Shown piece by piece: positions 1 to 6,030 of a stretch of 8,614 nt of DNA. This stretch comes from Symbiobacteriaceae bacterium (GTDB lineage: Bacteria; Bacillota; JAAYKD01; WRDA01), in NCBI GenBank assembly GCA_009783675.1, contig WRDA01000050.1, positions 1-8,614 on the forward strand, given 5' to 3'. A model generated the notes under the pieces. The model saw nothing but the letters and a program-made list of their open reading frames with translations, was not told the origin of the DNA and did no database searches. Each line of letters begins with the position of its first letter. Positions within the stretch are counted from its first letter, which is position 1. The translations under genes were made by a program, and so were the position numbers.

Positions 1-1
1 A

Positions 2-217
2 GATATCGGAGTTCATCAGGATGGTCTGGTTCACATCTCCGAAATGCCAGCCCGCAGAGGTGTCCATCCGGTAGAAGTAGTAAAGCTTGGCGAAACAGTC
101 AGAGTGAAGATCATCAGCCTTGATAAAGAAAGAGGACGAATAGGATTGAGCATTAGGCAGGCTTTGGCTCCCGTTGATATCTCGGGAGAAAGGGGTAAGG
201 AAGTGAAGATCCCTTGA
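2..217 (+). CDS. S1 RNA-binding domain protein, C-terminal fragment (probably Tex/YhgF-type)
   Basis: Only the last 71 codons are present; the gene starts upstream of the window. The frame opens with DIGVHQDGLVHISEM and continues through HPVEVVKLGETVRVKI and a DKERGRIGLSIRQ strand, which is a nearly complete S1 (OB-fold) RNA-binding domain followed by about 17 extra residues. The DIGVHQDGLVHIS stretch and the HP-x-EVVK-x-G pattern match, from memory, the C-terminal S1 domain of Tex/YhgF, a nucleic-acid-binding protein linked to transcription. A multi-S1 protein or a polynucleotide phosphorylase tail is possible but less likely, because those tails usually have different flanking residues. The TGA stop overlaps the TTG start of the next gene, so the two are probably translationally coupled. 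The S1 call is firm; the Tex assignment is moderate. Confidence 0.8.
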   Translation, partial: DIGVHQDGLVHISEMPARRGVHPVEVVKLGETVRVKIISLDKERGRIGLSIRQALAPVDISGERGKEVKIP

Positions 218-990
218 AGAACTCCAACGAAAAAGCAAATCCTGAAGAGGGCTTTCCTCAGGAGTCACCGAACTTAGAGATGGAGGATTCTCCAGGTATA
301 GAAGCAAATGAAATACCAGTCGTTCCTTCCGAACTGGATCCGATCCAGGAAGCACGGGTGCAAGCTCTGGCTAAGACCAGAGCCCGGCGTTCCTTGGATT
401 TAAAAAGCAGACAAGCAAAGACAGTGACCCAAACCGCACAGGAATCACCGGGAACACCCGGTGGTGAAACTGTGAACCCTTCACCAGAACCGGAGGTGCC
501 AATCACCAAGGTTGGCTGGGTGGATGTTCCTGGTGAATTTTTATTGGAATGGACTGCTAATCCATGGAGAGCTCGCCCAAAAAGGCTGGCTGTGCTCACT
601 ATGTTCTATCTTCTGTTATATAGCACTGTATGGCTTTTAGACTTACAGGATTCTGTTTTGGTCATCGTCGTCCCCATTTTGCTTATAGGCAATGCTTCCT
701 CGCATCTATTACCAAGCAAGTATATAATTACCGAAGAAGGTATCTACTGGAAGAATTACTTGAACATGATGTTCAAGGATTGGTTAGCCATAGAGGGAAT
801 CGTCTTCGAGGAGGAGATGGGAGAGCTCTTCTTCGATCAGCAATCTTTCCGAAACCGTATTCAAAGAGGTATACCCTTATATTATCCAGACAACCGTCCC
901 GAAGTCGAAAGCATGGTTCGCCGTTGTCATTCTGCTAAGTGGGATCAGTTGCGGGAAGAGGTGCGCCAGAGAGCGACGAATTCAGGCTAG
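214..990 (+). CDS. Membrane protein with disordered N-terminus and possible PH-like C-terminal domain, function unknown
   Basis: This is a 258-residue protein that I do not recognise as a named family. The TTG start overlaps the preceding stop (TTGA) and lies 10 nt after AAGGAAG (197-203), which supports coupled translation. Residues 1-100 are rich in Glu, Pro, Ser and Gln and look disordered. Two hydrophobic helices follow at about 124-142 (RLAVLTMFYLLLYSTVWLL) and 146-162. After them comes a beta-rich stretch (about 168-225; YIITEEGIYWKNYL) that resembles a bacterial PH-like domain of the kind that often follows paired membrane helices. This suggests an integral membrane protein with cytoplasmic tails, but that is inference. 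The last codons and the stop lie inside a 46-bp direct repeat, so the present C-terminus may have been set by that element. There are no catalytic motifs. Confidence 0.75.
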   Translation: MKNSNEKANPEEGFPQESPNLEMEDSPGIEANEIPVVPSELDPIQEARVQALAKTRARRSLDLKSRQAKTVTQTAQESPGTPGGETVNPSPEPEVPITKVGWVDVPGEFLLEWTANPWRARPKRLAVLTMFYLLLYSTVWLLDLQDSVLVIVVPILLIGNASSHLLPSKYIITEEGIYWKNYLNMMFKDWLAIEGIVFEEEMGELFFDQQSFRNRIQRGIPLYYPDNRPEVESMVRRCHSAKWDQLREEVRQRATNSG

Positions 991-1026
991 ACGCACATGA
1001 ACCGAAGCATGAAAATGTGTGCGTCT
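981..1026. repeat. 46-bp direct repeat, copy 1, with internal stem-loop
   Basis: It begins TTCAGGCTAG and ends GTGTGCGTCT. AGACGCACA at 989-997 pairs perfectly with TGTGCGTCT at 1018-1026, giving a 9-bp stem and a 20-nt loop. It contains the TAG stop (988-990) of the upstream gene. It matches 1152-1197 at 45 of 46 positions. Confidence 0.85.
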
Positions 1027-1045
1027 ACGCTACGCGTTAGCGTAG
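1025..1045. repeat. Perfect hairpin (8-bp stem, CGCGT loop)
   Basis: CTACGCTA at 1025-1032 is the exact reverse complement of TAGCGTAG at 1038-1045. It shares its first two bases with the stem of direct repeat copy 1, so the two structures abut. No T-tract follows, which argues against a standard intrinsic terminator. Confidence 0.75.
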
Positions 1046-1047
1046 AG

Positions 1048-1064
1048 CAGGAGTGTAGCTCCTG
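1048..1064. repeat. Small hairpin (CAGGAG/CTCCTG)
   Basis: CAGGAG at 1048-1053 pairs with CTCCTG at 1059-1064 across the loop TGTAG. It is the second of a run of adjacent hairpins inside the 981-1197 element. Confidence 0.6.
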
Positions 1065-1073
1065 TTCAGGGGT

Positions 1074-1094
1074 TTGGGGACTTGGAGTCCCCAA
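1074..1094. repeat. Perfect hairpin (9-bp stem, TGG loop)
   Basis: TTGGGGACT at 1074-1082 pairs with AGTCCCCAA at 1086-1094 across a 3-nt loop, making this one of the most stable structures in the element. No run of T follows, so termination is not the obvious role. Confidence 0.75.
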
Positions 1095-1101
1095 CTAGGA
1101 T

Positions 1102-1150
1102 CCTGCTAGCCGAAACGTGCGAGGGGTTCACTTGTTATCCCCGAAGCAGG
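1102..1150. repeat. Nested inverted repeat (CCTGC/GCAGG enclosing GGGG/CCCC)
   Basis: CCTGC at 1102-1106 pairs with GCAGG at 1146-1150. GGGG at 1123-1126 can pair with CCCC at 1139-1142 inside it. It is weaker than the neighbouring hairpins but fills the remaining space up to repeat copy 2. Confidence 0.45.
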
Positions 1151-1151
1151 T

Positions 1152-1197
1152 TTCAGGCTAGACGCACATGAACCGAAGCATGACAATGTGTGCGTCT
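1152..1197. repeat. 46-bp direct repeat, copy 2, with internal stem-loop
   Basis: It is identical to 981-1026 except for C in place of A at 1184, and carries the same 9-bp AGACGCACA/TGTGCGTCT stem. The downstream gene can be read in frame back into this copy (an ATG at 1168), but the strong ribosome site at 1227-1232 makes that start unlikely. Confidence 0.85.
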
Positions 1198-1226
1198 GTG
1201 ATGGTTATACAAGGCACTGTGTATTT

Positions 1227-1232
1227 AGGAGG
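1227..1232 (+). promoter_or_regulatory. Ribosome binding site deciding the start at 1240
   Basis: AGGAGG lies 7 nt before the ATG at 1240 and 10 nt before a second ATG at 1243. The longer reading from 1168 has no comparable site and would encode repeat sequence at its N-terminus. Confidence 0.75.
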
Positions 1233-1239
1233 ACAGCAG

Positions 1240-1770
1240 ATGATGAGTGAAATGCAATCAAATCCCGACAAAGAGAGAGCATCTTCTGATAGGGAAGATG
1301 AGTCAAAGGTCGAGGAACAGGTCAGGAACATGGGTACTCTTGGTTTGGGAGGAGTTTTCGATACCTCTCACAATATGGGACTCTATGGTATGGATGAGTT
1401 ACCAGTGGAAAGGCGCGAGTTTCTCCTGAACTATGCTGCCGAAAAAATAACTAAAGCCGGGATGTCTGTTCCTGCCGTCATGGCGCTGGAGATGATACGA
1501 CCACTCTCGTTTATTGGTAGCCAGATGGTATGGGGTGCCGGTCCCCTGGCTGCGGTGTTCATCAACGATCGTTACATCAGCGAAATTGCCCTTCTTTTAG
1601 AGGATCGCAGCAATCTGGAAGAACTCTGTATTCGTATCGAAGCGATAGAGACTGTAAAGAAAGCAGAAGAGAAACTCGCTCGTCAGGAGGCAGCTCGAAA
1701 GAAAGCCCAGGCGATCGAAGATGCTCTTGCACGAGGAGAGAAACCCAAGCCATGGTGGAGATTTTGGTAG
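1240..1770 (+). CDS. Small conserved protein of unknown function, linked to the GlmL-like gene
   Basis: The protein has 176 residues when started at 1240 (1243 is equally well spaced). The N-terminus to about residue 30 is polar and acidic. Residues 54-75 form a likely helix (LPVERREFLLNYAAEKITKA). Residues 76-108 are hydrophobic with prolines and glycines (MIRPLSFIGSQMVWGAGPL), perhaps membrane-associated or the core of a small bundle. Then comes LLLEDRSNLEELCIRIE and a charged Lys/Ala/Glu helix at about 136-166, ending in PWWRFW. I recall similar small proteins, with an x-EMxRPLSFxGSQ core followed by a LLEDRxNxExL helix, as unnamed conserved proteins in Chloroflexota and some other bacteria. 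The role is unknown, with no catalytic motif. It sits 166 bp upstream of the GlmL-like gene on the same strand and may be functionally linked to it. Confidence 0.8.
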   Translation: MMSEMQSNPDKERASSDREDESKVEEQVRNMGTLGLGGVFDTSHNMGLYGMDELPVERREFLLNYAAEKITKAGMSVPAVMALEMIRPLSFIGSQMVWGAGPLAAVFINDRYISEIALLLEDRSNLEELCIRIEAIETVKKAEEKLARQEAARKKAQAIEDALARGEKPKPWWRFW

Positions 1771-1862
1771 GGTATATTCTGATTCTTTGCTGTACTTTAC
1801 GTTGACAAATTAGTTCCCATTGGATGAAGGTTTTTCATCTGTGGATATAGAAAAAAACCATT

Positions 1863-1868
1863 TATAAT
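1863..1868 (+). promoter_or_regulatory. Possible -10 box upstream of the GlmL-like gene
   Basis: A perfect TATAAT lies 69 bp before the ATG at 1937, in the 166-bp gap. The matching -35 is poor: TGTGGA at 17-bp spacing agrees at few positions. A perfect TTGACA exists at 1802-1807 but is too far upstream for this -10 and has no good -10 of its own. The rest of the gap holds a GATGAA/TTCATC hairpin (1823-1839) and a GTGCA/TGCAC hairpin (1902-1915) just before the ribosome site. Confidence 0.3.
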
Positions 1869-1923
1869 CCGGGTCAAATCTACCTCAGATAGTAATTGTA
1901 AGTGCATAGTTGCACCAATTTAA

Positions 1924-1929
1924 GGGAGG
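1924..1929 (+). promoter_or_regulatory. Ribosome binding site deciding the start at 1937
   Basis: GGGAGG lies 7 nt before the ATG at 1937. The frame stays open upstream to a TTG at 1910, but that start would place this site inside the coding region. Confidence 0.75.
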
Positions 1930-1936
1930 ATCGTTC

Positions 1937-3817
1937 ATGGCGACAGAAGTTAAGCGTGAACCTATCACGCGAGAGATCAACTCGATCATTGCAACGGACT
2001 GTGGATCGACCACGACAAAAGCTATCCTCATTGAAAAAGTGGATGGTGTTTACCGACTGATCAATCGTGGAGAATCTCCCACGACAGTTGAAGCACCCTT
2101 CGAAGATGTGACAGCTGGGGTACGTAATGCGGTTCACGAGCTGGAAGAGCTGGTCGGGCGCAGCTTTCTGGGTCCCAACGGAGTAGTTACCCCTACACAA
2201 CCCGACGGTAGTGGTGTAGACATCTATCTTTCCACTTCTTCTGCCGGTGGCGGACTGCAGATGATGGTAGCCGGGGTCGTCAAGAGCATGACGGCGGAAT
2301 CTGCGCAACGTGCTGCTTTAGGTGCCGGTGCAATCGTTATGGACGTAATCTCCATCGATGATGGACGCAAACCACATGAAAAGATCGAGCGCATTCGCCA
2401 CTTGCGCCCGGATATGATTCTTGTATCCGGTGGCATTGATGGTGGAACAATCAGTCATGTCGTGGAGCTTGGTGAACTCATCTCGGCAGCTGAGCCTAAG
2501 CCGCGATTAGGCATAGGGTTCCAGCTACCGATTATCTTTGCCGGTAACAGGGATGCTCGCAAGTTCATGCTCGATATCTTAGCCAAAAAGGTTGATCTCA
2601 GGGTTGTAGATAATTTACGCCCGGTTCTGGAAATGGAGAATCTCGGTCCTGCCCGCGAAGAGATTCACAATCTCTTCATGGAGCATGTTATGGCACAGGC
2701 TCCTGGATATAATAAACTGATGCAGTGGACGGAAGTCCCCATTATGCCAACCCCGGGCGCAGTGGGAAAAATTATGCAAACGGCTGCGATAGAGAGTAAG
2801 ATGAATCTCATTGGCGTAGATATCGGGGGAGCGACTACAGACGTTTTCTCCGTGTTCGGAGATGACCACGAATATTTCAATCGCACAGTGTCTGCCAACC
2901 TTGGAATGTCCTACTCGATTTGTAATGTTCTCCTGGAGACCGGGGTGGCCAACATTATGCGTTGGGTACCATTCGATATCGAAGAAGCCGATCTGCGCAA
3001 CCGTATTCGCAATAAGATGATCAGACCCACCACTATTCCTCAGACTTTACAGGAGCTGGTTATCGAGCAGGCTTGTGCCAGGGAAGCTTTACGACTCTCC
3101 TTTATCCATCACAAGTCTCTGGCGACCGGACTCAAGGGAGTCCAAAAACAAAGAGATATTTCCGAAGCTTTCGATCAGTCAGGTTCCGGTGATACGATCA
3201 TCGACCTGATGAACCTTGGCATGATCGTTGGTTCCGGTGGGGTATTATCACATGCCCCGCGCAGGCAACAGTCTGCACTGATGATGCTGGACTCTTTCCA
3301 ACTGGAAGGATTTACCGAACTCACTGTGGACTCTATTTTTATGACGCCTCAGTTGGGTGTTCTCTCAGAAGTTCATCCCCGAGCTGCAGCAGAGGTATTT
3401 CATCGTGACTGCCTGATTCATCTTGGAACTGCTATAGTTCCGGTTGGTAGCGCACCTAAAGAAGGGGATCCTTGTATAACCGTTACAGCAAAAATGCCTA
3501 ATGGTGAAACTTTGGAAAAAGTGATCCCATTTGGTTCTATTGCGGTTATTCCCTTGTCGGAAGATGAGTATGCTGATGTCGATTGTCGCCTGGCTCCTCA
3601 GTTCGACCTTGGCAACGGTAAAGGAAGAAATGTGCACCGTGACAAAGTGAGAGGTGGCGTAGCCGGTGGCATTATCATCGATGCTCGTGGACGCAGACCC
3701 TTCCTGTTACCCGAAGATAAACCAAACCGTATTCGTAAGTTAACGGAATGGTTTGTTTCTCTGGATATCTATCCTATGGATATTCTCGCAAAGTACATGA
3801 ACCAGGGTAATGGGTAG
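1937..3817 (+). CDS. GlmL/MutL-family ASKHA ATPase with C-terminal extension
   Basis: This 626-residue protein belongs to the MutL family typified by GlmL, encoded in clostridial glutamate mutase loci and thought to be an ATP-dependent reactivase/chaperone. It is unrelated to the mismatch-repair MutL. ASKHA signatures are clear: a phosphate-1 loop ATDCGSTTTKA near residues 19-29, a phosphate-2 loop GVDIGGATTDVFS at 293-305, and an adenosine-type motif GSGGVLSHAPR at 432-442. From memory the clostridial protein is about 460 residues. Here about 120-160 residues follow, with beta-rich sequence (EGDPCITVTAKMPNGE) and a conserved-looking VAGGIIIDARGRRPFLLP segment at about 575-592. No mutase gene (glmE, glmS, or a B12-binding DxHxxG protein) is present, so the client is unknown. 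The KOW-tailed gene follows after 35 bp and is presumably in the same operon. Confidence 0.85.
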   Translation: MATEVKREPITREINSIIATDCGSTTTKAILIEKVDGVYRLINRGESPTTVEAPFEDVTAGVRNAVHELEELVGRSFLGPNGVVTPTQPDGSGVDIYLSTSSAGGGLQMMVAGVVKSMTAESAQRAALGAGAIVMDVISIDDGRKPHEKIERIRHLRPDMILVSGGIDGGTISHVVELGELISAAEPKPRLGIGFQLPIIFAGNRDARKFMLDILAKKVDLRVVDNLRPVLEMENLGPAREEIHNLFMEHVMAQAPGYNKLMQWTEVPIMPTPGAVGKIMQTAAIESKMNLIGVDIGGATTDVFSVFGDDHEYFNRTVSANLGMSYSICNVLLETGVANIMRWVPFDIEEADLRNRIRNKMIRPTTIPQTLQELVIEQACAREALRLSFIHHKSLATGLKGVQKQRDISEAFDQSGSGDTIIDLMNLGMIVGSGGVLSHAPRRQQSALMMLDSFQLEGFTELTVDSIFMTPQLGVLSEVHPRAAAEVFHRDCLIHLGTAIVPVGSAPKEGDPCITVTAKMPNGETLEKVIPFGSIAVIPLSEDEYADVDCRLAPQFDLGNGKGRNVHRDKVRGGVAGGIIIDARGRRPFLLPEDKPNRIRKLTEWFVSLDIYPMDILAKYMNQGNG

Positions 3818-3852
3818 AATTTCTGTATTGGAAATGAAAGGAGCGCAAAACT

Positions 3853-4989
3853 GTGGCTAATGCATATACCCCAGGATTAAAAGTAACCGGAGCGTCCCGA
3901 ATCCAGAAAAGACGCCGCCTTCCCATCCTGGGAGAGGTTCTGGTAAATCTTGGCGATGTTCTGACACCAGAAATGCCTGTGGCTAAGGCTATGATCCCCG
4001 GCAACCCGCAGACGATTAATATCTCCAATGCTCTCAGTTGTGAAGCCGAGGATATCGAGTTATATATGGTTAAGAAGCAAGGTGATCCGGTAAAAAAAGG
4101 AGAACCGATCGCTGTTCAGAAGTCGTTTATTAGTGCTATATTTGGTGATAGATTCGCTTCGAAATGCGAATCCCCGGTGGATGGAGTCTTGGAGCATGTT
4201 TCAGCAGTAACTGGGCAGGCGATTGTCAGAGAACCTGCCATGCCGATTCAGGTAATGGCTTATATCAACGGAACAGTCTCTGAAATTCTTGACCGCGAAG
4301 GCGTTGTCATTGAAACCAGTGGAGCTTTCATTCAGGGCATCTTCGGAGTTGGTGGAGAGAGAGACGGTATCCTTAAAGTCGTGGTAGATTCCGGTGAGGA
4401 GATTCTCACTGCTGAAAAGATCGATGCATCCTGTGAGGGCAAGATCATTATCGGAGGATCGCTGATGACGGGGCCGGCAATTCGCAAAGCTCACGAGGTT
4501 GGTGCCAGAGGGATCGTCGCCGGTGGAGTCATCGATAAGGACCTTGTGGAATATCTGGGTTTCGACATAGGTGTCGCTGTAACCGGACATGAAAATATAC
4601 CAATAACTCTGATCGTTACAGAAGGTTTTGGCAACATTCCCATGGCTCATAAAACCTACGATCTGTTAAAGAGCCTGGACGGTATGCATGCTTCCATTAA
4701 TGGCGCAACCCAAATACGTGCCGGTGTCATGCGCCCTGAAATCATCGTTCCTGATGACTCTGTAGTCGTCCAGGAAGGAGCTGTCAATGATGGTGAAATG
4801 GAGGCAGGAACCCTCATCCGTTGTATTCGTGAGCCTTACTTCGGTCAGCTTGCAGAGGTCGTCGACCTCCCGCCTGAACTGCGAGTGGTTGAGACAGGAG
4901 CGCGTGTCCGCATCATGAACATAAAGTTGCGCAACACTGGTGAGGTCGTTACAGTTCCCAGAGCAAACGTGGAGTTAATAGAAGAATAA
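3853..4989 (+). CDS. Barrel-sandwich/KOW-domain protein, partner of the GlmL-like ATPase
   Basis: This 378-residue protein starts at GTG, 9 nt after GGAG (3840-3843). Residues 25-150 contain several beta-hairpin modules reminiscent of barrel-sandwich (lipoyl/RnfC-like) folds: LGEVLVNLGDVL, KKQGDPVKKGEPIA, then SPVDGVLEHVSAVTGQ and INGTVSEIL. The middle (about 151-265) has glycine-rich alpha/beta segments such as SGAFIQGIFGVGGERDG and EVGARGIVAGGVIDKDLV. The C-terminus (about 325-378; EPYFGQLAEVVDLP to VVTVPRANVELIE) has the shape of a KOW motif as found in NusG and ribosomal proteins. The order GlmL-like then KOW protein is one I recall as recurring in Chloroflexota. There is no catalytic signature, signal peptide or membrane helix. 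A scaffold or RNA/nucleoprotein-binding partner of the ATPase is possible but is inference. Confidence 0.75.
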   Translation: MANAYTPGLKVTGASRIQKRRRLPILGEVLVNLGDVLTPEMPVAKAMIPGNPQTINISNALSCEAEDIELYMVKKQGDPVKKGEPIAVQKSFISAIFGDRFASKCESPVDGVLEHVSAVTGQAIVREPAMPIQVMAYINGTVSEILDREGVVIETSGAFIQGIFGVGGERDGILKVVVDSGEEILTAEKIDASCEGKIIIGGSLMTGPAIRKAHEVGARGIVAGGVIDKDLVEYLGFDIGVAVTGHENIPITLIVTEGFGNIPMAHKTYDLLKSLDGMHASINGATQIRAGVMRPEIIVPDDSVVVQEGAVNDGEMEAGTLIRCIREPYFGQLAEVVDLPPELRVVETGARVRIMNIKLRNTGEVVTVPRANVELIEE

Positions 4990-5001
4990 AAACTAACATC
5001 C

Positions 5002-5027
5002 TCAGGAGCGGTAAAAACCGCTCCTGA
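5002..5027 (+). terminator. Strong 11-bp hairpin downstream of the KOW gene (terminator or processing element)
   Basis: TCAGGAGCGGT at 5002-5012 and ACCGCTCCTGA at 5017-5027 are perfect reverse complements around an AAAA loop. The hairpin begins 12 nt after the KOW gene stop. The sequence after it (AGTTTCAGTCTGTT) is only moderately T-rich, so it is not a textbook intrinsic terminator. It may end or attenuate the transcript or protect its 3' end, separating the GlmL/KOW unit from the hydrolase genes. Confidence 0.6.
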
Positions 5028-5057
5028 AGTTTCAGTCTGTTAATGTCTCATACTAAA

Positions 5058-5064
5058 AAGGAGG
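5058..5064 (+). promoter_or_regulatory. Ribosome binding site deciding the start at 5073
   Basis: AAGGAGG lies 8 nt before the ATG at 5073. Earlier in-frame ATGs at 5043 and 5067 are either upstream of this site or too close to it. Confidence 0.8.
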
Positions 5065-5072
5065 TTATGCAA

Positions 5073-6020
5073 ATGGAAAACTTTACTATTGGTACGCTTT
5101 CTGCTGCTCGCGGAACTAAGTTACAGGACTGGCTACCGGTGCTAAATAGCAGGGATAAGCTGCCGGTTACCCTGATAAATGGAGCATCACCTGGTAAGAC
5201 AGCCGTCATTACAGCTGGTATACACGGGGGTGAGTATCCTGGTATCGAAGCAGCCATTCGTCTCAGCAAAGCCATCGATGCCGGAGAAGTTCATGGCCGG
5301 ATTGCTTTGGTCCATTGCGTCAATCAGGAAGCTTTCTTCAGTAAATCTCAGTATTATAACCCTCTGGATGGGCAGAATTTGAACAGAGTCTTTCCAGGCA
5401 AAGCCCTGGGGACCCTCAGCGAGCGTCTCGCCTATACGCTCAGCTCGCTGTTTTTCACCCAGGCAGACTATTATCTGGATTTACACAGCGGTGATATACA
5501 CGAAAACCTGACAGATTTCGTCCTCTATCCACTCCTAGGCAGCGAGGAGCAGATAGCTACGTCGCGTCACCTGGCAGCTCTGTTGGATGTACCATATGTG
5601 GTAGGATCCTCTTCCAATACCGGGACTTTTGGATCCGCTGCCGAAATGGGAGTGCCAGGCTTACTGGGGGAGATAGGGTGTTGCGGTCGCTGGAATGAGA
5701 TCCAGGTGGAGGCATACATCAGCGGCATCAGGAATATACTATACTATACCGGTATTCTTGAGGGAGAACCAAGAGATGTGAATCCAACTTTCTTTAAGCG
5801 TATGGTGGGGGTAAGTGCAGGCGCGACTGGCTTGTGGTATCCCTGGGTGGAACCCGACCAGCCAGTTTCTGAGGGGCAACCTATCGGAGAAATTCGTGAT
5901 CTGTTTGGTACTGTCACTGAGAAATATCTGGCGCCGACCTCAGGAGTAATGCTCTATGTTGTCAGCTCTCTGTCAGTAAAACTCGGTGAACCTCTGGCAG
6001 CTGTCGGCGAACCTGAGTAG
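5073..6020 (+). CDS. Succinylglutamate desuccinylase/aspartoacylase-like M14 zinc hydrolase
   Basis: The protein has 315 residues from the well-placed start at 5073. It belongs to the AstE/AspA branch of the M14 carboxypeptidase fold, whose members use one zinc ion to cleave amide bonds such as N-acyl groups on amino acids. Expected residues are visible: HGGEYPG gives zinc ligands His51 and Glu54, LDLHSGD supplies the third ligand His138, NRVFPG carries the conserved Arg105, and GLLGEIG contains the likely catalytic Glu200. The C-terminus (about 250-315; WYPWVEPDQPVSEGQPIGEI to the LAPTSGVMLYV strand) is the beta-barrel (barrel-sandwich-like) domain usual in this family. The substrate cannot be read from the sequence, so no astE or aspA symbol is given. 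There is no signal peptide, so it should act in the cytoplasm. The next gene begins 10 bp after its stop. Confidence 0.85.
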   Translation: MENFTIGTLSAARGTKLQDWLPVLNSRDKLPVTLINGASPGKTAVITAGIHGGEYPGIEAAIRLSKAIDAGEVHGRIALVHCVNQEAFFSKSQYYNPLDGQNLNRVFPGKALGTLSERLAYTLSSLFFTQADYYLDLHSGDIHENLTDFVLYPLLGSEEQIATSRHLAALLDVPYVVGSSSNTGTFGSAAEMGVPGLLGEIGCCGRWNEIQVEAYISGIRNILYYTGILEGEPRDVNPTFFKRMVGVSAGATGLWYPWVEPDQPVSEGQPIGEIRDLFGTVTEKYLAPTSGVMLYVVSSLSVKLGEPLAAVGEPE

Positions 6021-6030
6021 CTCCGGGATA

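Larger units (their letters stand above)
981..1197. repeat. Palindrome-rich element bounded by 46-bp direct repeats
   Basis: The gap between two genes is filled by a 217-bp block of nested inverted repeats. A 46-bp sequence occurs at 981-1026 and again at 1152-1197, differing at one base (A at 1013, C at 1184), giving a 171-bp period. Between them are three perfect hairpins and one nested weaker structure. There is no transposase, so the block could be a non-autonomous palindromic insertion, a REP/BIME-like extragenic element, or a tandem duplication. The near identity of the end copies suggests a recent origin. The left copy covers the stop codon of the upstream gene. Confidence 0.75.

Noticed and set aside
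997..1098. Small open frame (33 codons, MNRSMKMC...) inside the repeat element
   Set aside because: It lies wholly within palindromic repeat sequence, has no ribosome binding site, and its translation reflects hairpin composition. It is probably not a protein.
1180..1211. Possible promoter (ATGACA with TTATAC/TATACA) created by the single base difference in repeat copy 2
   Set aside because: The C at 1184 does bring the sequence closer to TTGACA, but spacing to the -10-like bases is 19-20 bp and the -10 match is poor.
1168..1239. Upstream ATG giving the 1240 gene a 24-residue extension
   Set aside because: The extension starts in repeat copy 2 and lacks a ribosome site, whereas AGGAGG is ideally placed for 1240.
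1802..1807. Perfect TTGACA -35 box
   Set aside because: No acceptable -10 hexamer occurs 15-19 bp downstream; only TATAAT much further away at 1863 was kept, at low confidence.
1937..3817. DNA mismatch-repair MutL
   Set aside because: The name MutL is shared, but this protein has ASKHA phosphate motifs (DCGSTTTK, DIGGATTD), not the GHKL ATPase motifs of the repair protein.
4855..4869. Palindrome GAGGTC-GTC-GACCTC
   Set aside because: It lies within the coding sequence of the KOW gene, where codons for Glu-Val-Val-Asp-Leu explain it; no regulatory context.
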